Positions 43,531 through 54,765 are shown, counted from the first letter of the stretch. The stretch is 64,000 nucleotides of DNA from Macrotis lagotis (GCF_037893015.1 NC_133662.1:269769944-269833943); one strand, 5' to 3'. The notes: generated from the letters alone by a model not told the origin. Translations and numbers: made by a program.

Positions 43531-44835
43531 GTCCTATAAAGAGTGAATGAAAGTTGGATATTTAGGGATAGACAAATCAGAGCAAAACAAACCTAGCTGA
43601 CTATGTGGTGTGCCCTAGTCTCATTTTCCCAGGTTAGTCGTATTCCCTTCTCAGGCTGCTCAGTATTTCCCTGAAGTGTTAGAATGTCTCACACATAAAC
43701 CCTCATCAGACAATGTTCCCTCACACATTGCTAGCCACCAGTGATTACATTCCCTCTACTAATTAACTAAATAACATTAATTGGCTTTTACAAAATGTTG
43801 TTTACTTTGCAGACATTGCAAAAACTAAGATTAGAAAAATTCTTTCTCTTCCAATAACTCAAGAGTAAACTCTTCCCATACCATTTTAGAAACTGAGGGC
43901 TTTGACTAAACACAATTGGTAAGTCACCTTGATCCCATCAGGTTCATGTCCAAATGTGGCAACACTCCTAGAAGAAACGCTTATCTGCATCACTGGACTA
44001 GATTCCAAAGTTCAGTCCTTGCTTTTTGAAACCTCTGCATTAGACTTCTATAAAAATAGACTGTGGACTTAATCACTGAACCTCTTGGCATTGCTTTCTC
44101 CTGAACAACCAGAATACAAGATTGTAAGCTGCACTCTCCTCTCCTTCACCTAAAAAAGATAGCACAAATGCCAAGACAAAGAACCAAGATCTATATTTAT
44201 GGGATCCATGTTAGTTCCAGATGAGTAGGGTCCAAGGATTCTCCATTCACAGCATTGTCTCTCTCCAGAATGCTGCCAGACTGGAGGAAATGAAACCAAG
44301 GGAGGAAATGAGGATGATAATTGCCTTATGAATGCAGCTCCAGTGGCTTCACAGTTACAGCCAATCATAGAGACTCCTTTTCATTACATGGTTAGAAGAT
44401 CTAATCCAATGACATAATGTCTATAACTCCTCCAAAGTCTACATGGACATTGTAGTAGCAAAACATTCTGTACATGCCTAAACAAAGTGGGCTCGTTGAC
44501 CAATTTTCTCTTGGACTTGACATGTCCTAGTCTCCTGCTGATTCAAGGTGAGTGAAAAATAGTTACAAAGACAAATGCAATTTCTACAAATGCAGTCTAT
44601 AGAAGCCTTATTAACTCCACATATGAATAAAAAAAAGATTCCAAGATTGCTAGGGTAGAAAAAGTTAAATAGAAGCATGGAAAATGGAGCTCTCATTTTT
44701 TGCAAAAGTTTGCTCTTAAGTTTTGCCAACTGGAAGATATGAGACCAGGGTAGACATTTCCTTATTCTGTTTTTCAACTATCTGGATCTTATTAGGCTAT
44801 TATGGTCAAATCAAGTCTCCACATTTTAGGAGGGA
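43531..44835. other. Low-repeat stretch
   Basis: Over 1.3 kb with no recognised repeat or gene. Open frames up to 99 codons (minus strand, 44,478-44,777) show no recognisable domain. Confidence 0.4.
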
Positions 44836-44839
44836 TGTG

Positions 44840-44960
44840 AAGTTGGCCTATGTCCAAAAAAGGAGTAGCAAAAATGATTAAAGGGATAGGAAAGAGGTCT
44901 TCTGAGGAAAGGTAAAAAGAGTTCAAATTGTTTGACCTGGAAAAAAAAGACTAAGGAATT
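44840..44960 (+). repeat. CR1/L3-clade LINE remnant
   Basis: AGGGATAGGAAAGAGGTCTTCTGAGGAAAGGTAAAAAGAGTTCAAATTGTTTGACCTGG fits the CR1-clade phrase preceding 'TTTAGCCTGGAGAAG'. Ancient and fragmentary. Confidence 0.5.
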
Positions 44961-45304
44961 GCTTAATGCCCTTTATTCAATTCATTCGGGGGGATTGTTG
45001 CTTGTCTTCCGAATCATTGCACTACAGGTCAGGTTTGAAATTCTTATTTGCATCTCCAGGCAGCCATGTTATTTAGAAATGCAGATGGCCCTGCTGAAGT
45101 GGGTTCCATTGCAAGGCCAATGGGAAGGGGCATTCCCAGGTTAATCAGCTCAACTCAGAGAAGAGAGCAGAGTAAATGAGGACAAGAACAAAAGGAAACT
45201 TGGAAAGATGGAAAAAGCATCAAGTACAAGGACAGACAGCAGCAGAGCATAAACTCCAATACAAGAACACAAACCTGGCTTTGCCACTGCTTGGTTCAAC
45301 AGCA

Positions 45305-45485
45305 ATTTAAGCAATAGCTACTCTAGCCAAAGCACTATGCTAGACACTGAGGAAACAGAGAAAAGGCAAAAATAATCCCTGTCCTCAAGGAGATTACACT
45401 CAAATGGGGGAGACAACATGCAAGTAACTATGGACAAAGAAGGTATAGACAGGACAAACTAGAAATGAGCAAGAAGGCAGAGGGA
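45305..45485 (+). repeat. Ancient interspersed repeat, family not assigned
   Basis: AAAGCACTATGCTAGACACTGAGGAAACAGAG, CCCTGTCCTCAAGGAGATTACACTCAAATGGGGGAGACAACATGCAAGTAACTATGGACAAAG is the best preserved copy of the family also at 10,610, 17,400 and 20,945. Confidence 0.65.
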
Positions 45486-45594
45486 GTGGGGAAACTTCTT
45501 GTAGAAAGTGGGACTGTACTTTTTGCTAGCAGTTGGTTTCAGGAAACCTCCTAAAAGGAAGACTACATATGATCTAAGAGAATTTCATAAATGA

Positions 45595-46065
45595 AGAGTA
45601 GGAAGGGACCTTAGAGGACATCCATTCCAAGTTGGGTCCAAAGTAAGGGGCCCTTACCCACTCACTGGCTGTAGAACCTACTCCCTTCAACTCATCATCA
45701 TGTTCCCTAAATTGTGATGTCCATGACCCCAAGGCTTCAGCTACAGTCTGACTGAGTCAGAGGAGCTCAGCACCAATCACTGGCCTAGTCCTGACACTTC
45801 ACGGGTCTTTCTTAACAAAGCCTCAGTTTGTATTCACTTTTCCAGTTGACTTTCCATGTCATACCACTGACTCCCATTGGCACTGTTGCCCATCAAAACC
45901 CACAGAAACCTTTCACACAAAGTCATTTTGTCACAATTCAGTTTAATCTGGCAACTAATCAGCTAGCACTTTCTCAATGTGGGGCTCAAGGAAGACAAAC
46001 AAGAGTAAATCACTGTCTCAGCTCTCAGGAATCTTATTACCAAGTGAAGGGACCAAGGCAGGTAC
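45595..46065. other. CR1/L3-like patch and unassigned DNA
   Basis: GAAGAGTAGGAAGGGACCTTAGAGGACATCCATTCC is CR1-clade-like. The remainder is unassigned. Confidence 0.4.
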
Positions 46066-46068
46066 ACA

Positions 46069-46112
46069 ATAAAAATACAAGGTAATCATTATAAAAATAC
46101 AAGGTAATCATT
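46069..46112. repeat. 22-bp perfect tandem duplication
   Basis: Two adjacent identical 22-base units beginning ATAAAAATACAAGG and ending AATCATT. A recent replication-slippage type event is the simplest explanation. Confidence 0.95.
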
Positions 46113-46903
46113 TACAAGTGTGAAAGATTGCCGAGAACCAAGTTGGGGAGTAGCATTGCTAAGAGGAGAGGAATCAATGCCTTCTGAAATTGGAGGAGCA
46201 AAAACTTCATTGAGGAATGAGACTTCTGAGACGAACATTAAAAAGTGGGCAAATTGTTTATTGCCAGAGATCAAGGTGAGACATTCTGAACAGGCCAAAA
46301 TCTGGTAAATGGAGAGTAACCAATTCATTTAGGGAACTGAATAACCAATAGAGCTCAACAGTATCCTCGAGTCCAGGAAAAGAAGTATTAGGAGAAAAGA
46401 GGAAAGAGAAAGTTTACAAAACACAATTGAGGAGTTCACTCTTAGACAAGATTATTAAAGACAGAATTTGTTGGCATTGAAAAAGAAATAGAGTCTCCAC
46501 AAGAAAAAAGTCAAACCAAACAACCTATTTCTCTTCTGGACAGATTTTCTAAGCTAATAGGTCAGAAGAATGCTGTGGTCATGACACTCCTGAGTTTTAT
46601 CATGATATTCAAGAAAGTTCTTTCTGATACCCTAATTCAACATTCAAACTATTCAACATTGGTTAAACAACCAGATCCAAAAAGTAATGATCAATAGATG
46701 TCAGCTATTCACTGCAAGTCTTCAATAGAGTGCCTCCAGGATCTCTCTTGGTCTGTGAGAAAGGGGAAGAAAATAAACATTTATTAAGCACCTACTATAT
46801 ACCAGGCACTGTGTCAAATGCTTTATAAACATTGTCATATTTGTTCTATCCTGTTCAACTGTAACAATTAAGAAGGTTCAAGAAACATAGTTTTTGGTTA
46901 ATT

Positions 46904-46949
46904 TAATCCTTTTATTAATAAGATCAGCACATTATTAATAAAAGGATTA
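46904..46949. repeat. Perfect 18-bp inverted repeat, 10-nt loop
   Basis: TAATCCTTTTATTAATAA (46,904-46,921) and its exact reverse complement (46,932-46,949) flank a 10-base loop. It follows an interspersed-repeat phrase at 46,775-46,850 (TTATTAAGCACCTACTATATACCAGGCAC). Confidence 0.95.
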
Positions 46950-47404
46950 TCATTTGACCATCTCTCTTAGACCAAAAGTGATCATAGTGGCAAGCTCACA
47001 GTTTATAGGCCCTTTGAAGAATAAATATTCCTGAGGGATGGAAATTAACCTGGATAGACTAACACAGTGGGAGAGGTGGACTATATTAAAATGATGGTCA
47101 TGGAGTATGTGACTTAGATCACTCAAATCTTGGCCAGAGACCTCCATTTTCACATCACCAGTCTTGAAAATAGAGAGAATCAAACTTTCCCCAGGCCTGT
47201 CTAAACAAATACAACGCTTAGCCCATATTTAAATTTTCTTTTGCAACCTAATTAAATCTTGTTCTGAGTGAATCTCTGAGAGAGATTTCACACACTAGTT
47301 GGCTTCTGATTGAGGAAGTAGAAAAGGGGAAAACCTTGGATCTAATGGAATAATTAGCTAGTAAATATAAGAGAGAAATATTCATTTCTTAGAGGACTTT
47401 TTAA

Positions 47405-48670
47405 ACATTTAGTCATTGTTCTTCATGCTTGAAGATGACCAAAATGACATCATTATGCCAGGATCAAGGTCTGGTGTGATGATATGAATGATGTGACCAT
47501 ACAAGCTTAGCAGGTTCTATCATTGGTCAGAACAAATAGTCCATATGAATATTTGGAGTGGACATGTCTATAAATTTGCATATCTCACATTTCTTTTGTA
47601 CTATTGCAATTCTTTTAACACAGAACTTCTTTTGATACTTCATTTGGGCATGCTGTGCTGAGTGTCATTGTCTCCCATGTCTCACAATCAGTTCCAGAGT
47701 TCTTCAGAGAGGCCTTAAGACTGTTTTTGTAACATTTCTTCTGACGTCTGCGTGAGCAATTGCCTTTTGTGAATTAAGGCATATGTTCATTTGGCATTCA
47801 GACAACCTGTCCAGCCCATTGTAGTTGCCTCTCTGCAGCAATGTTTAAATGCTTGTCAGTTTATCTCAAAAAGGGACCTCAGTGTCTGTACTTTATCTTT
47901 CCAGGTGATCTTCAGAATCTTCCTAAAACAATTTAAATGGAAGCAATTCAGTTTCCTGACAGGGCAATGGTAGACTGTCCAGGTTTCATAGGCATATGAC
48001 AATGAGATCAAGAAGGGCTCTGTAGACCTTCAGTTTGGTAAATTATACTAGAAATTCTACCAGGGTAAGAGAACTTATTCACCACATTCAAAATTTCTCC
48101 CTTTGCTGTAACCATGGATTGATGATATGGTGATGGCTTATGGAGAACCTGTGTTTTCTTGGTATTGTTAGGCCAAAATGAGCACAAACATCAGAGAAAT
48201 GATCCATACATTGTTGAATCTCAGCTTCAGAGACTGCATTGAGTACCCCATCATATGCAAATAAAAAGTCAAATACCAACTCTGCCTCTACTTTAGTCTT
48301 GGCTTGCAGCCTTTTCAAACTAAATGATTTATTGACTGGCACCTGATTTTGATACTGTTTTCATCCTCATTGAAGTATCTGACAATATTTCCATGATTTT
48401 CTATAAACCCTCAAGGTTGACAGTACCTTTGTTCTACTTCTGCATTTCTCCTGAAGCTTAGGGCACCAAACATCATATCAACCCTTCCTTGGCCCTTTCT
48501 GAAAACTGAGTCTTGGGTAGATGACTATCTTCCAGGTGAAGGATCAGCCTATTAGGCAGACTCTGGAAAGAATCTTATGAGCAATGACTAAGAGAGAAAT
48601 ACCCCCTGTGATTGTCAGAGGACCATCTGTTTGGTATTTTTTTTTCCTTTATGGAGATGTACAATGGAGG
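47405..48670 (-). mobile_element. RTE-clade LINE remnant
   Basis: The minus strand carries a decayed RTE-type reverse transcriptase and a 3' end at about 47,405. The RNA-sense tail, ending GTCATTTTGGTCATCTTCAAGC then ATGAAGAAC, matches the tail of SINEs at 62,981 and 63,650 (GTCATGGTCATCTTCTAAAATGAAGGAC). Length is about 1.3 kb against roughly 3 kb or more for complete RTE elements, so the 5' part with the endonuclease is missing. Confidence 0.8.
47970..48640 (-). pseudogene. Decayed RTE reverse transcriptase
   Basis: Read on the minus strand, NRGISLLVIAHKILSRV appears near 48,600 (RT motif 0/1 region). FRKGQGRVDMMFGAL-like text follows near 48,500, then FSLKRLQAKTKVEAELVFDFLFAYDG (48,330-48,245), where the usual YADD box reads AYDG, then FGLTI near 48,170. 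The motif A block with its catalytic Asp is lost to internal deletion. Several stops are present, so the enzyme is dead. Confidence 0.8.
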
Positions 48671-48679
48671 CTTGATGAA

Positions 48680-48765
48680 CAAAGAGACTTTAAGAAACTG
48701 AAGCCCAGAGAGGCTAAGTCTAATTCAGTGCTTAGCAGCATGTCTGATACATAGTAGGCACTTCA
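48680..48765 (-). repeat. MIR-class SINE / L2 fragment
   Basis: AAGAAACTGAAGCCCAGAGAGGCTAAG is antisense MIR. GTCTGATACATAGTAGGCACTTCA is an L2/MIR-type end. Confidence 0.5.
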
Positions 48766-48770
48766 TTTTA

Positions 48771-48914
48771 TTGTGGGTTGGTTTTTTTTGCAAGGCAATG
48801 GGGTTAAGTGACTTGCCACAGCAAGGGAATTATTAAGTGTCTGAGGTCACATTTGAACTCAGGTCCTCCTGACTCCTGAGCCAGTACTCTATCCAGTGCA
48901 ACACCTAGCCACCC
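48771..48914 (-). repeat. Young tRNA-derived SINE
   Basis: Antisense copy: GCAAGGCAATGGGGTTAAGTGACTTGCC, TGTCTGAGGTCACATTTGAACTCAGGTCC, CACCTAGCCACCC. An imperfect duplication (TCATTTTA against TCATATTTTT) may flank it. Confidence 0.85.
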
Positions 48915-48952
48915 ATCATATTTTTAATTAAATGCAGAAGAGTTTATAGGGC

Positions 48953-49205
48953 AGTTAAGGTGCACCATAGTGCACAGACTTCTAGGTTGGAGTCGGTAGC
49001 ACTCATCTCCCTTGAGTTAAATCTGGCCTCAGTCACTGACCAGCTGTGTGACCCTGGGCAAGTCACTTCACTCTGTCACAGTCTCTTCATCTATAAAATG
49101 AATTGGAAAAGGAAATGGCAAACCACTCCAGTGTCTTTACCAAGAAAATCCCAAATGAGGTCACAAAAAAGTTGAACACAGCTGAAAATGACTGAAAAAC
49201 AGCAA
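48953..49205 (+). repeat. SINE with BovB/RTE-like 3' tail (MAR-type)
   Basis: A tRNA-like head, then CAGCTGTGTGACCCTGGGCAAGTCACTTCACTCTG, then GGAAATGGCAAACCACTCCAGTGTCTTTACCAAGAAAATCCC. The tail is GAGGTCACAAAAAAGTTGAACACAGCTGAAAATGACTGAA, similar to BovB/RTE LINE 3' ends. It is full length. Confidence 0.85.
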
Positions 49206-49229
49206 ATTATTTACTCTTATCATTTCTGA

Positions 49230-49345
49230 CATTCATGTGTATGGCCTTGGGCAAGTGACTTTATCTTACTTGGCTTCACTTTCTTCCCTTGTACAATGAT
49301 GGGGCTGGGTTGGATGGCCTCCTACAGCAGAAGTCAACATGTATT
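49230..49345 (+). repeat. MIR-class SINE fragment
   Basis: GTATGGCCTTGGGCAAGTGACTTTATC, CTTCCCTTGTACAATGATGGGGCTGGGTTGGATGGCC. Confidence 0.7.
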
Positions 49346-50690
49346 TGAGGTACTATGTTAACTTGTATACTTTTTTTCTATCTTAACTTCACCTAGAAAA
49401 AGAGATTGATCTCAGGGACCACCAAGGGAGGAGAGATTCAAAGGGGAGGAAGGGGGTGGGTTGGGGGTAGGGGTCCAGCCTGCTCTCTCTCAGCCTCCCT
49501 TTCTTATCCTGTCACAGCATATTAACCCAGGTGGTGTTCAGGGATGGCCTCCAAAAACAGAAGACTTTCAGGGAGGAGTGAGAAGAATGGAAAGTGAGCA
49601 CAGATCTCCTGTCCAGAGCTGAGCTTACCTGGGCAAGCAGCTCAACCCTTATGCAGCTGAGGCTGTTCCAGAATAAAAGGGTCCTTTCCCTTTGCCTTGT
49701 GTGGTTTAGCTCTATTATCTTTGGTACTAAAAAGAGGAATCCTATGTGAGTGCCCATGAGTCTCCTCACATCCTCTCCTTGTTGAGGAATATCTGCACAG
49801 GACCATTTCCTGATCCCAGGAGACCCCTTCAGGATGTAGGGCCCAGCGGGGGCCGTCCACTCAGTTTCAGGCCCCAGAACCGTGGCAACACCTGACCAGG
49901 TTGCCCTCCTCTCACTTCCTCCAAAATTAGAGTTGGCTTAAGTCTCATTCACGAATCAATGTGAACTTGCATCTTAGCAGGGATTATGGGACGGCAGCAT
50001 AACTTCTAGCGCCTTTTGAAATGAGAGAATATTTGCTTATTGACTTTCTTCAATTATCAAATGATTTATTTTTTTCTCCCTCATTTCTCCTCCTGGGTTT
50101 GGAGATGTACTAAGTAAACCTGGTCAAGTGAAACAAATCCTCCTATTGGCTGTATCCCCAAAAGGGAATCTCATGAACCCTCACTCCTTTATCTCTCTTT
50201 CATGAAGGGTCAGTGGTTTTCATTCTTAGGGCTCTGCAATCCCTCTGATAGTCTTTGAGACTTAATTGTTGGGGTTTTGCTGTTTTCATTGTCTTTGTTT
50301 TTGTAATATTAATCTGTAATTAAATAAAGAACATAAGAGGTGCCACTTAAGTTGGAAAAAGATGAGACTGGGCAGACTTCTGATCCCAATGATGGCGAGA
50401 ATGCTTTCTACTAAGACAAGTTGACTCCCGTTTTGTGTGTTATAGGGACCAGAGAAGTTCACTGAATTGCTACCCTGGAATCACCCAGCCCACAGGACAC
50501 AGAAGAAACAGGACTGGAACCCAACTCTACCTCATTCTACAGTTTCTTCTTCCTTTACATCCAATGCCATGCTGCTAACCTCACCATGGCTAAGTGGAAA
50601 GAAAAAAACTTTAGAAAAAAGAATGATAATAATAATAACATATTTTCATTTGACTTGAAAGTATTTAACAGACAATTCATTTGGGTCCCA
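49346..50690. other. Low-repeat stretch
   Basis: No repeat family or gene recognised over about 1.3 kb. A short G-rich run (GGGGGTGGGTTGGGGGTAGGGG) lies near 49,450-49,472 and could form a quadruplex. The frames at 49,512-49,860 overlap on one strand without protein-like motifs. Confidence 0.4.
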
Positions 50691-50699
50691 CAGCCAACC

Positions 50700-50840
50700 T
50701 GTGAGGTAGGTACTATTTTTATCCACATTTTACAAAGGGGAAAACTGAGGCTTAGAGAGGCCCTGGGTTGAATAGCTATTAATTTCCCTCAGCATGAAAT
50801 GAATCTAGGTCATCCTGACTCTATTCCCTAGGTTTTCTTG
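50700..50840 (-). repeat. MIR-class SINE
   Basis: CATTTTACAAAGGGGAAAACTGAGGCTTAGAGAGGCCC, then ATGAATCTAGGTCATCCTGACTCTATTCCC is antisense MIR. Confidence 0.7.
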
Positions 50841-50905
50841 GTTTTTCTATCCTGCCTTCTAGCAAAGACAAAGGGGTCAAGGGTCAAAGTCAAAAAGGGA
50901 ATCTG

Positions 50906-51231
50906 GGGGGTGGCTAGGTTGTGTAGTGGATAAAGCACTGGCCTTGGAGTCAGAAGTACCTGGGTTCAAATCTGGTCTCAGACACTTAATAATTACCTAG
51001 CTGTGTGGCCTTGGGCAAGCCACTTAACCCCATTTGCCTTGCAAAAAAAAAAACTTAAAAAAAAAGGGAACACTAATAATTATTTGGGGCAGCTAGGTGG
51101 CAAAGTGGATAGAGCACTGGCCCTGGAGTCAGGAGGACATGAGTTCAAATCCAGCCTCAGATATTTAATCATTACCTAGCTGTGTGACCTTGGGCAAGTC
51201 ACTTAACTATATTGCCTTGCAAAAAAAAGGG
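50906..51231 (+). repeat. Head-to-tail pair of young tRNA-derived SINEs
   Basis: Copy 1 runs from 50,906 to an A-rich end at about 51,065. Copy 2 runs from 51,087 (GGGGCAGCTAGGTGG) to an A run at 51,221-51,228. A 21-base linker, GGGAACACTAATAATTATTT, separates them. GGGAATCTG is found just before copy 1 (50,897-50,905) and just after copy 2 (51,232-51,240). That suggests the pair is bounded by one target-site duplication. Confidence 0.9.
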
Positions 51232-51574
51232 GGGAATCTGAAGATCTGAGACCAGCAGCCCTGGTCAATGGGATACAAGATGATTGGGGGGTGGGGGGTG
51301 GGACAGAGAATTAAGGTACCAAACAGTGAGACAGATGAATGACCAGAAGCGAGCTAAGAAAGCCTACAGTTGGTTCTGATGACCCAGATTAAGTATGGAG
51401 ATCTTTGTGGTTTGTAAGGCTCATAATCTCTTCCTCTATTTTGGTTACCTAACCCCCCCACACACACAGTTTACCCCTTCTGTAGGCTCCCCTGGAGTTC
51501 TTTCTGACTAAAGATCACCTAAGAAACTGTTTTAGGACCCCAGCAGTAGAAAACCCCAGAAAGTGGGAGATTCA

Positions 51575-51765
51575 GATACAGAACTGGAAAGCTCCTCAGT
51601 GGTCATCTTACCACATCTTTCCTCCTTCTACAGAAGAGTAGCCTAAGGCCCAGGGACCAGGAAGTCTGCATGACTTGACTAAAGTCTAACACTGAGTAAA
51701 TGGGATTTGAACCCAGGTTCTCTACCTCCATAGCCAAGGCTTGTTCTACCCTATAAAATAGAAGT
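51575..51765 (-). repeat. MIR-class SINE
   Basis: CTACAGAAGAGTAGCCTAAGGCCCAGGGACC, then AAATGGGATTTGAACCCAGGTTCTCTACC is antisense MIR. Confidence 0.7.
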
Positions 51766-52421
51766 TAGAAAATCTGAAAGAATGGACAAATCAGTAGAGG
51801 CCTGAGTTTCCTGGGGGAAAATGTTAGGCTTCAGGGTTCTGGGGGGACTGTTGTCACTCATGCTACAAGAGTTTTGAAGTAGTATTAATTTTTAAAAATT
51901 TTTTAATTTAATTTTTAAATTTAATTAAAGTTTATTAATTTTTTTAAGTTTTTATTGATATTTTCCTTTTTGACATCTGCATAACATTCCAGGTATCTCA
52001 CCCTTCTCTTCCCCCTCCTCAAGAATAATTCCATATGGCAAATAGTATAATTTTAGAGAGGGAAAAAAATCAGCACAAGTGATGGCTACATTGGAACAAT
52101 CCAAAATGATATGCAATATGTGGTACCTACAGCCCTTCCCCTCCATGAAGGATAGGTTGGGGCTTTCTTCTCTTAGCTCTCCACCCAAATTCTACTCAAT
52201 CTTCACAATTTTGTGACATCTACTTTTATTTTATATGTGTATGTGTGGTCTTTTGGTTGTTCCTTTGTTTTGTTTTTTCCCCATTTGTATTGTTGTACTT
52301 GCAATGTACAATGTTTGCTTGAATCTGCTCACTTTGCTCCGTCAGCTCCTAGAGGTCCATGCTGGGGCACCCACACCTGACTTCTGCCATGCTCTGACCA
52401 GAAGACTTCCTGCCTACCTCT

Positions 52422-53640
52422 TCACTCTTGCTGCTTCATAATTTCTGTCTCCCCTCCTGTCTTATTTGGTACTTTAGGAAAGAAGTCTCTTTCTGGTCTT
52501 TCTCTTTTCACTCTGTTGCTATTGCCATCTGTACATTTGGGGTGCTTAGGAAGCAAATAAGCTTTCAGTTTTGGTTTTCTTTCTAATAGCGTTTCAAATT
52601 CTTCTTTATTGCACATCTATCTTTTATCTTCTATGGTAAAGGTCAAATTTACAGGGTAGGTCACTCTGGGATGCATCTTGGGTGCCAAGGTTCTTCCAAA
52701 CACATTAGGCCATTTCCTCCTCCCTTTTCTAATGGGAACAGAATGGTCTTGCCTTATTTGAATGTCATTTCCTTTATATCTGAAGGAATTTCTCCTGATG
52801 ACTTGCAGAAGTTGTTATTTCTGATTTAAATCATTAAATTTAACCACTATGAGCCTTGGAGTTTGAAATCTTTTTTTTCCTTCTTCTTCTGGAGGTAATC
52901 TGTGGATTCCTTCAATTAAAATTCCATTTTTCTGTATTCAGGATGTCTGGTTAGTTCTCTAATATTATTTACTTTATTATGATGCTATGGCTTGAGTTTT
53001 TTGTTTGTCTTTGTTCTGGCATGTTCTTCTTGGAGAGCTATGATCTTTTGCTTGTCTCTATATATTCTGTTTTTGAAATCATGATATTTTGTTTGTATGG
53101 TTTTGCTTTAGACATATATATATGTGTGTGTGTGTGTGTATATATATTTATGAATGTATGTGCATAATGGTTTGGGGCTTGGTTTTTATTCTAAGTGTGT
53201 CTTTCTGTATATTTGCATTGTCAGTCTATAGTTCTCTCTCTTCTTTCTTTGTTCAGGCTTGACATTGAAAATTCAAGTATTTCTTTTTGGCTCATTATTT
53301 TTGCTCTGCAGGCCATAAATTCTGGTATCATGGCTCTCATTTCTATCTTAAATTACTCAAGAACAGTGTGTGTGGTTTTGTGTTCTATTCCACAAGGTCT
53401 TCTGTTTCCTCAAATGTCAGATCATTTCCCTTTGCTTTGCAGTATTTATTTATAGGTGACTGCATTAATTTACTGTAGCTGGAGGCCATATTTCCTTCTG
53501 TTTTTTCCTTTTGATTTTTCTGTTCATTTTCAAGATGTAAGAAGTTTTCTACTTGAGACCTTTGGTCATTTCAAGGTCCCCCCTTATTTCCCACATATTG
53601 CTCATTTTCTGATTCTGTCCTGTCTGATCATAAATTTTTT
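52422..53640 (-). pseudogene. L1/HAL1 ORF1-like pseudogene
   Basis: The minus strand shows a glutamate/lysine-rich, coiled-coil-like first half. The phrase TPRLIVVKFND follows near 52,860, the RRM-type core of L1 ORF1p. Next are RKGRRKWPNVFGRTLAPK (about 52,728) and HPRVTYPVNLTFTIEDK (about 52,671), the C-terminal-domain signature with its RR-x-W and Y-P pair. A single stop at about 52,618 interrupts the frame. It then continues as NKEEFETLLERKPKL and a basic tail to 52,422. ORF1p binds element RNA. Confidence 0.75.
53113..53149. repeat. (TA)n(TG)n(TA)n microsatellite
   Basis: ATATATAT, nine TG units and a return to TATATAT within the half-L1-like element. Confidence 0.95.
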
Positions 53641-54276
53641 AGAGACTGGATCTCAAAGTATCACCCTCCTTTCCCATTGGACGTGGGTTCACAGCTAACT
53701 TTGGGGTGTTTGAATGTGATCTCAATTGGTTGCTGAGCTCTTTACTTCAGGTTCACTGGAGTTCTTAACAGCGCCTTCCCCCACCCTCCATGGATAGTGT
53801 TTTGCCCTGGTGGCTTGATTAGCTGTCTATGTTTTTCAGTTCTCTGCCTTGGCACTAGCAGTTCAAAACGACCAGCAATTCAGTTTTATAACATTGGTGC
53901 TGCCAGGTTGCAGCACCCAGTAGACTTTTACTCATAAAGCGCGATAGCCAAGCTAACTGCAAACCTCTGAGAAAACTTCCATAGTCTGGAGTAGGGTCCC
54001 TTATGGCCCTGGAAAAGGGCAAGGGATGGGGTGTTGGGGTGCATTTTGATATAAACTTGTGTTTTTTTCATAGGGTCTGCTAATGAGGCCTCAATGAGAG
54101 GTATGGGGAGGGGCATCCTACATGAGTTTGGGTTAGCAAATATCAGTTTCTGGAAGTTTAACCATCTTTAGTGATTTAGACCAAGGAAATTTCTAAAGCT
54201 GCTTCATCTTTGGTGCCAAATTTCTGTTTTGTAGAGATTCAAGAGGTCATAGAGATCAAAGAAAATGTTTGGTCCT

Positions 54277-54431
54277 GGGGTAGCTAGGTGGTGTAGTGGA
54301 TAAAGCACCAACCTTGGAGTCTGGAGTACTTGGGTTCAAATCCAGTCTCAGACATTTAATAATTACCTAGCTGTGTGGCCTTGGGCAAGCCACTTAACTC
54401 CATTTGCCTTGCAAAAAAAAAAAACTAAAAA
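54277..54431 (+). repeat. Young tRNA-derived SINE with perfect 15-bp TSD
   Basis: Full-length copy from GGGGTAGCTAGGTGGTG to CCATTTGCCTTGC and A tail. AAAATGTTTGGTCCT flanks it at 54,262-54,276 and 54,432-54,446 without mismatch. Confidence 0.97.
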
Positions 54432-54597
54432 AAAATGTTTGGTCCTCAATCTTGCTGCTGACATGACCCAGAAATCACATTATTGAATTTGCGTTTACCT
54501 TTTCAAGTGAACCTGAACAATATTGCATTCATTTACTCATATCCTTTAAAAAGGAATAGGATGGAAACCAATTGTCCCTCAAAAAAATCTTGTGCCA

Positions 54598-54765
54598 GGG
54601 GACAGCTAAGTGGTGCCGTGGATAAAGCACCAGCCCTGGAATCAGGAGGCCCTGAGTTCAAATCTGGCCTCAGACACTTAATAATGACCTAGCTGTGTTA
54701 TCTTTAGCAAGTCACTTAATCCCAGTGCCTTGCAAAAAACAAAAAAGAAGAAAAAAATGCTAAAG
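54598..54765 (+). repeat. Young tRNA-derived SINE with perfect 13-bp TSD
   Basis: Full-length copy from GGGGACAGCTAAGTGG to an A-rich tail with G interruptions. AAATCTTGTGCCA flanks it at 54,585-54,597 and 54,766-54,778. Confidence 0.97.

Larger units (their letters stand above)
51900..54100 (-). mobile_element. Half-L1-like (HAL1-type) ORF1-only LINE
   Basis: On the minus strand a long 5' region (down to about 53,640) leads to a decayed L1-like ORF1 (about 53,640-52,422). A 3' UTR of about 0.45 kb and an A-rich tail (T-rich on the plus strand at 51,900-51,950) follow. No endonuclease or reverse transcriptase text lies between ORF1 and the tail. An element of L1 ORF1 plus UTRs without ORF2 fits the HAL1 group of mammalian LINEs. 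An L1 with an ORF2 deletion is the alternative. The 5' edge is uncertain. Confidence 0.65.

Noticed and set aside
54598..54692. Possible tRNA genes within the tRNA-like heads of SINEs
   Set aside because: Heads retain box-like motifs but lack a complete cloverleaf and are followed by SINE bodies and A tails. The many copies show they are retroposons.
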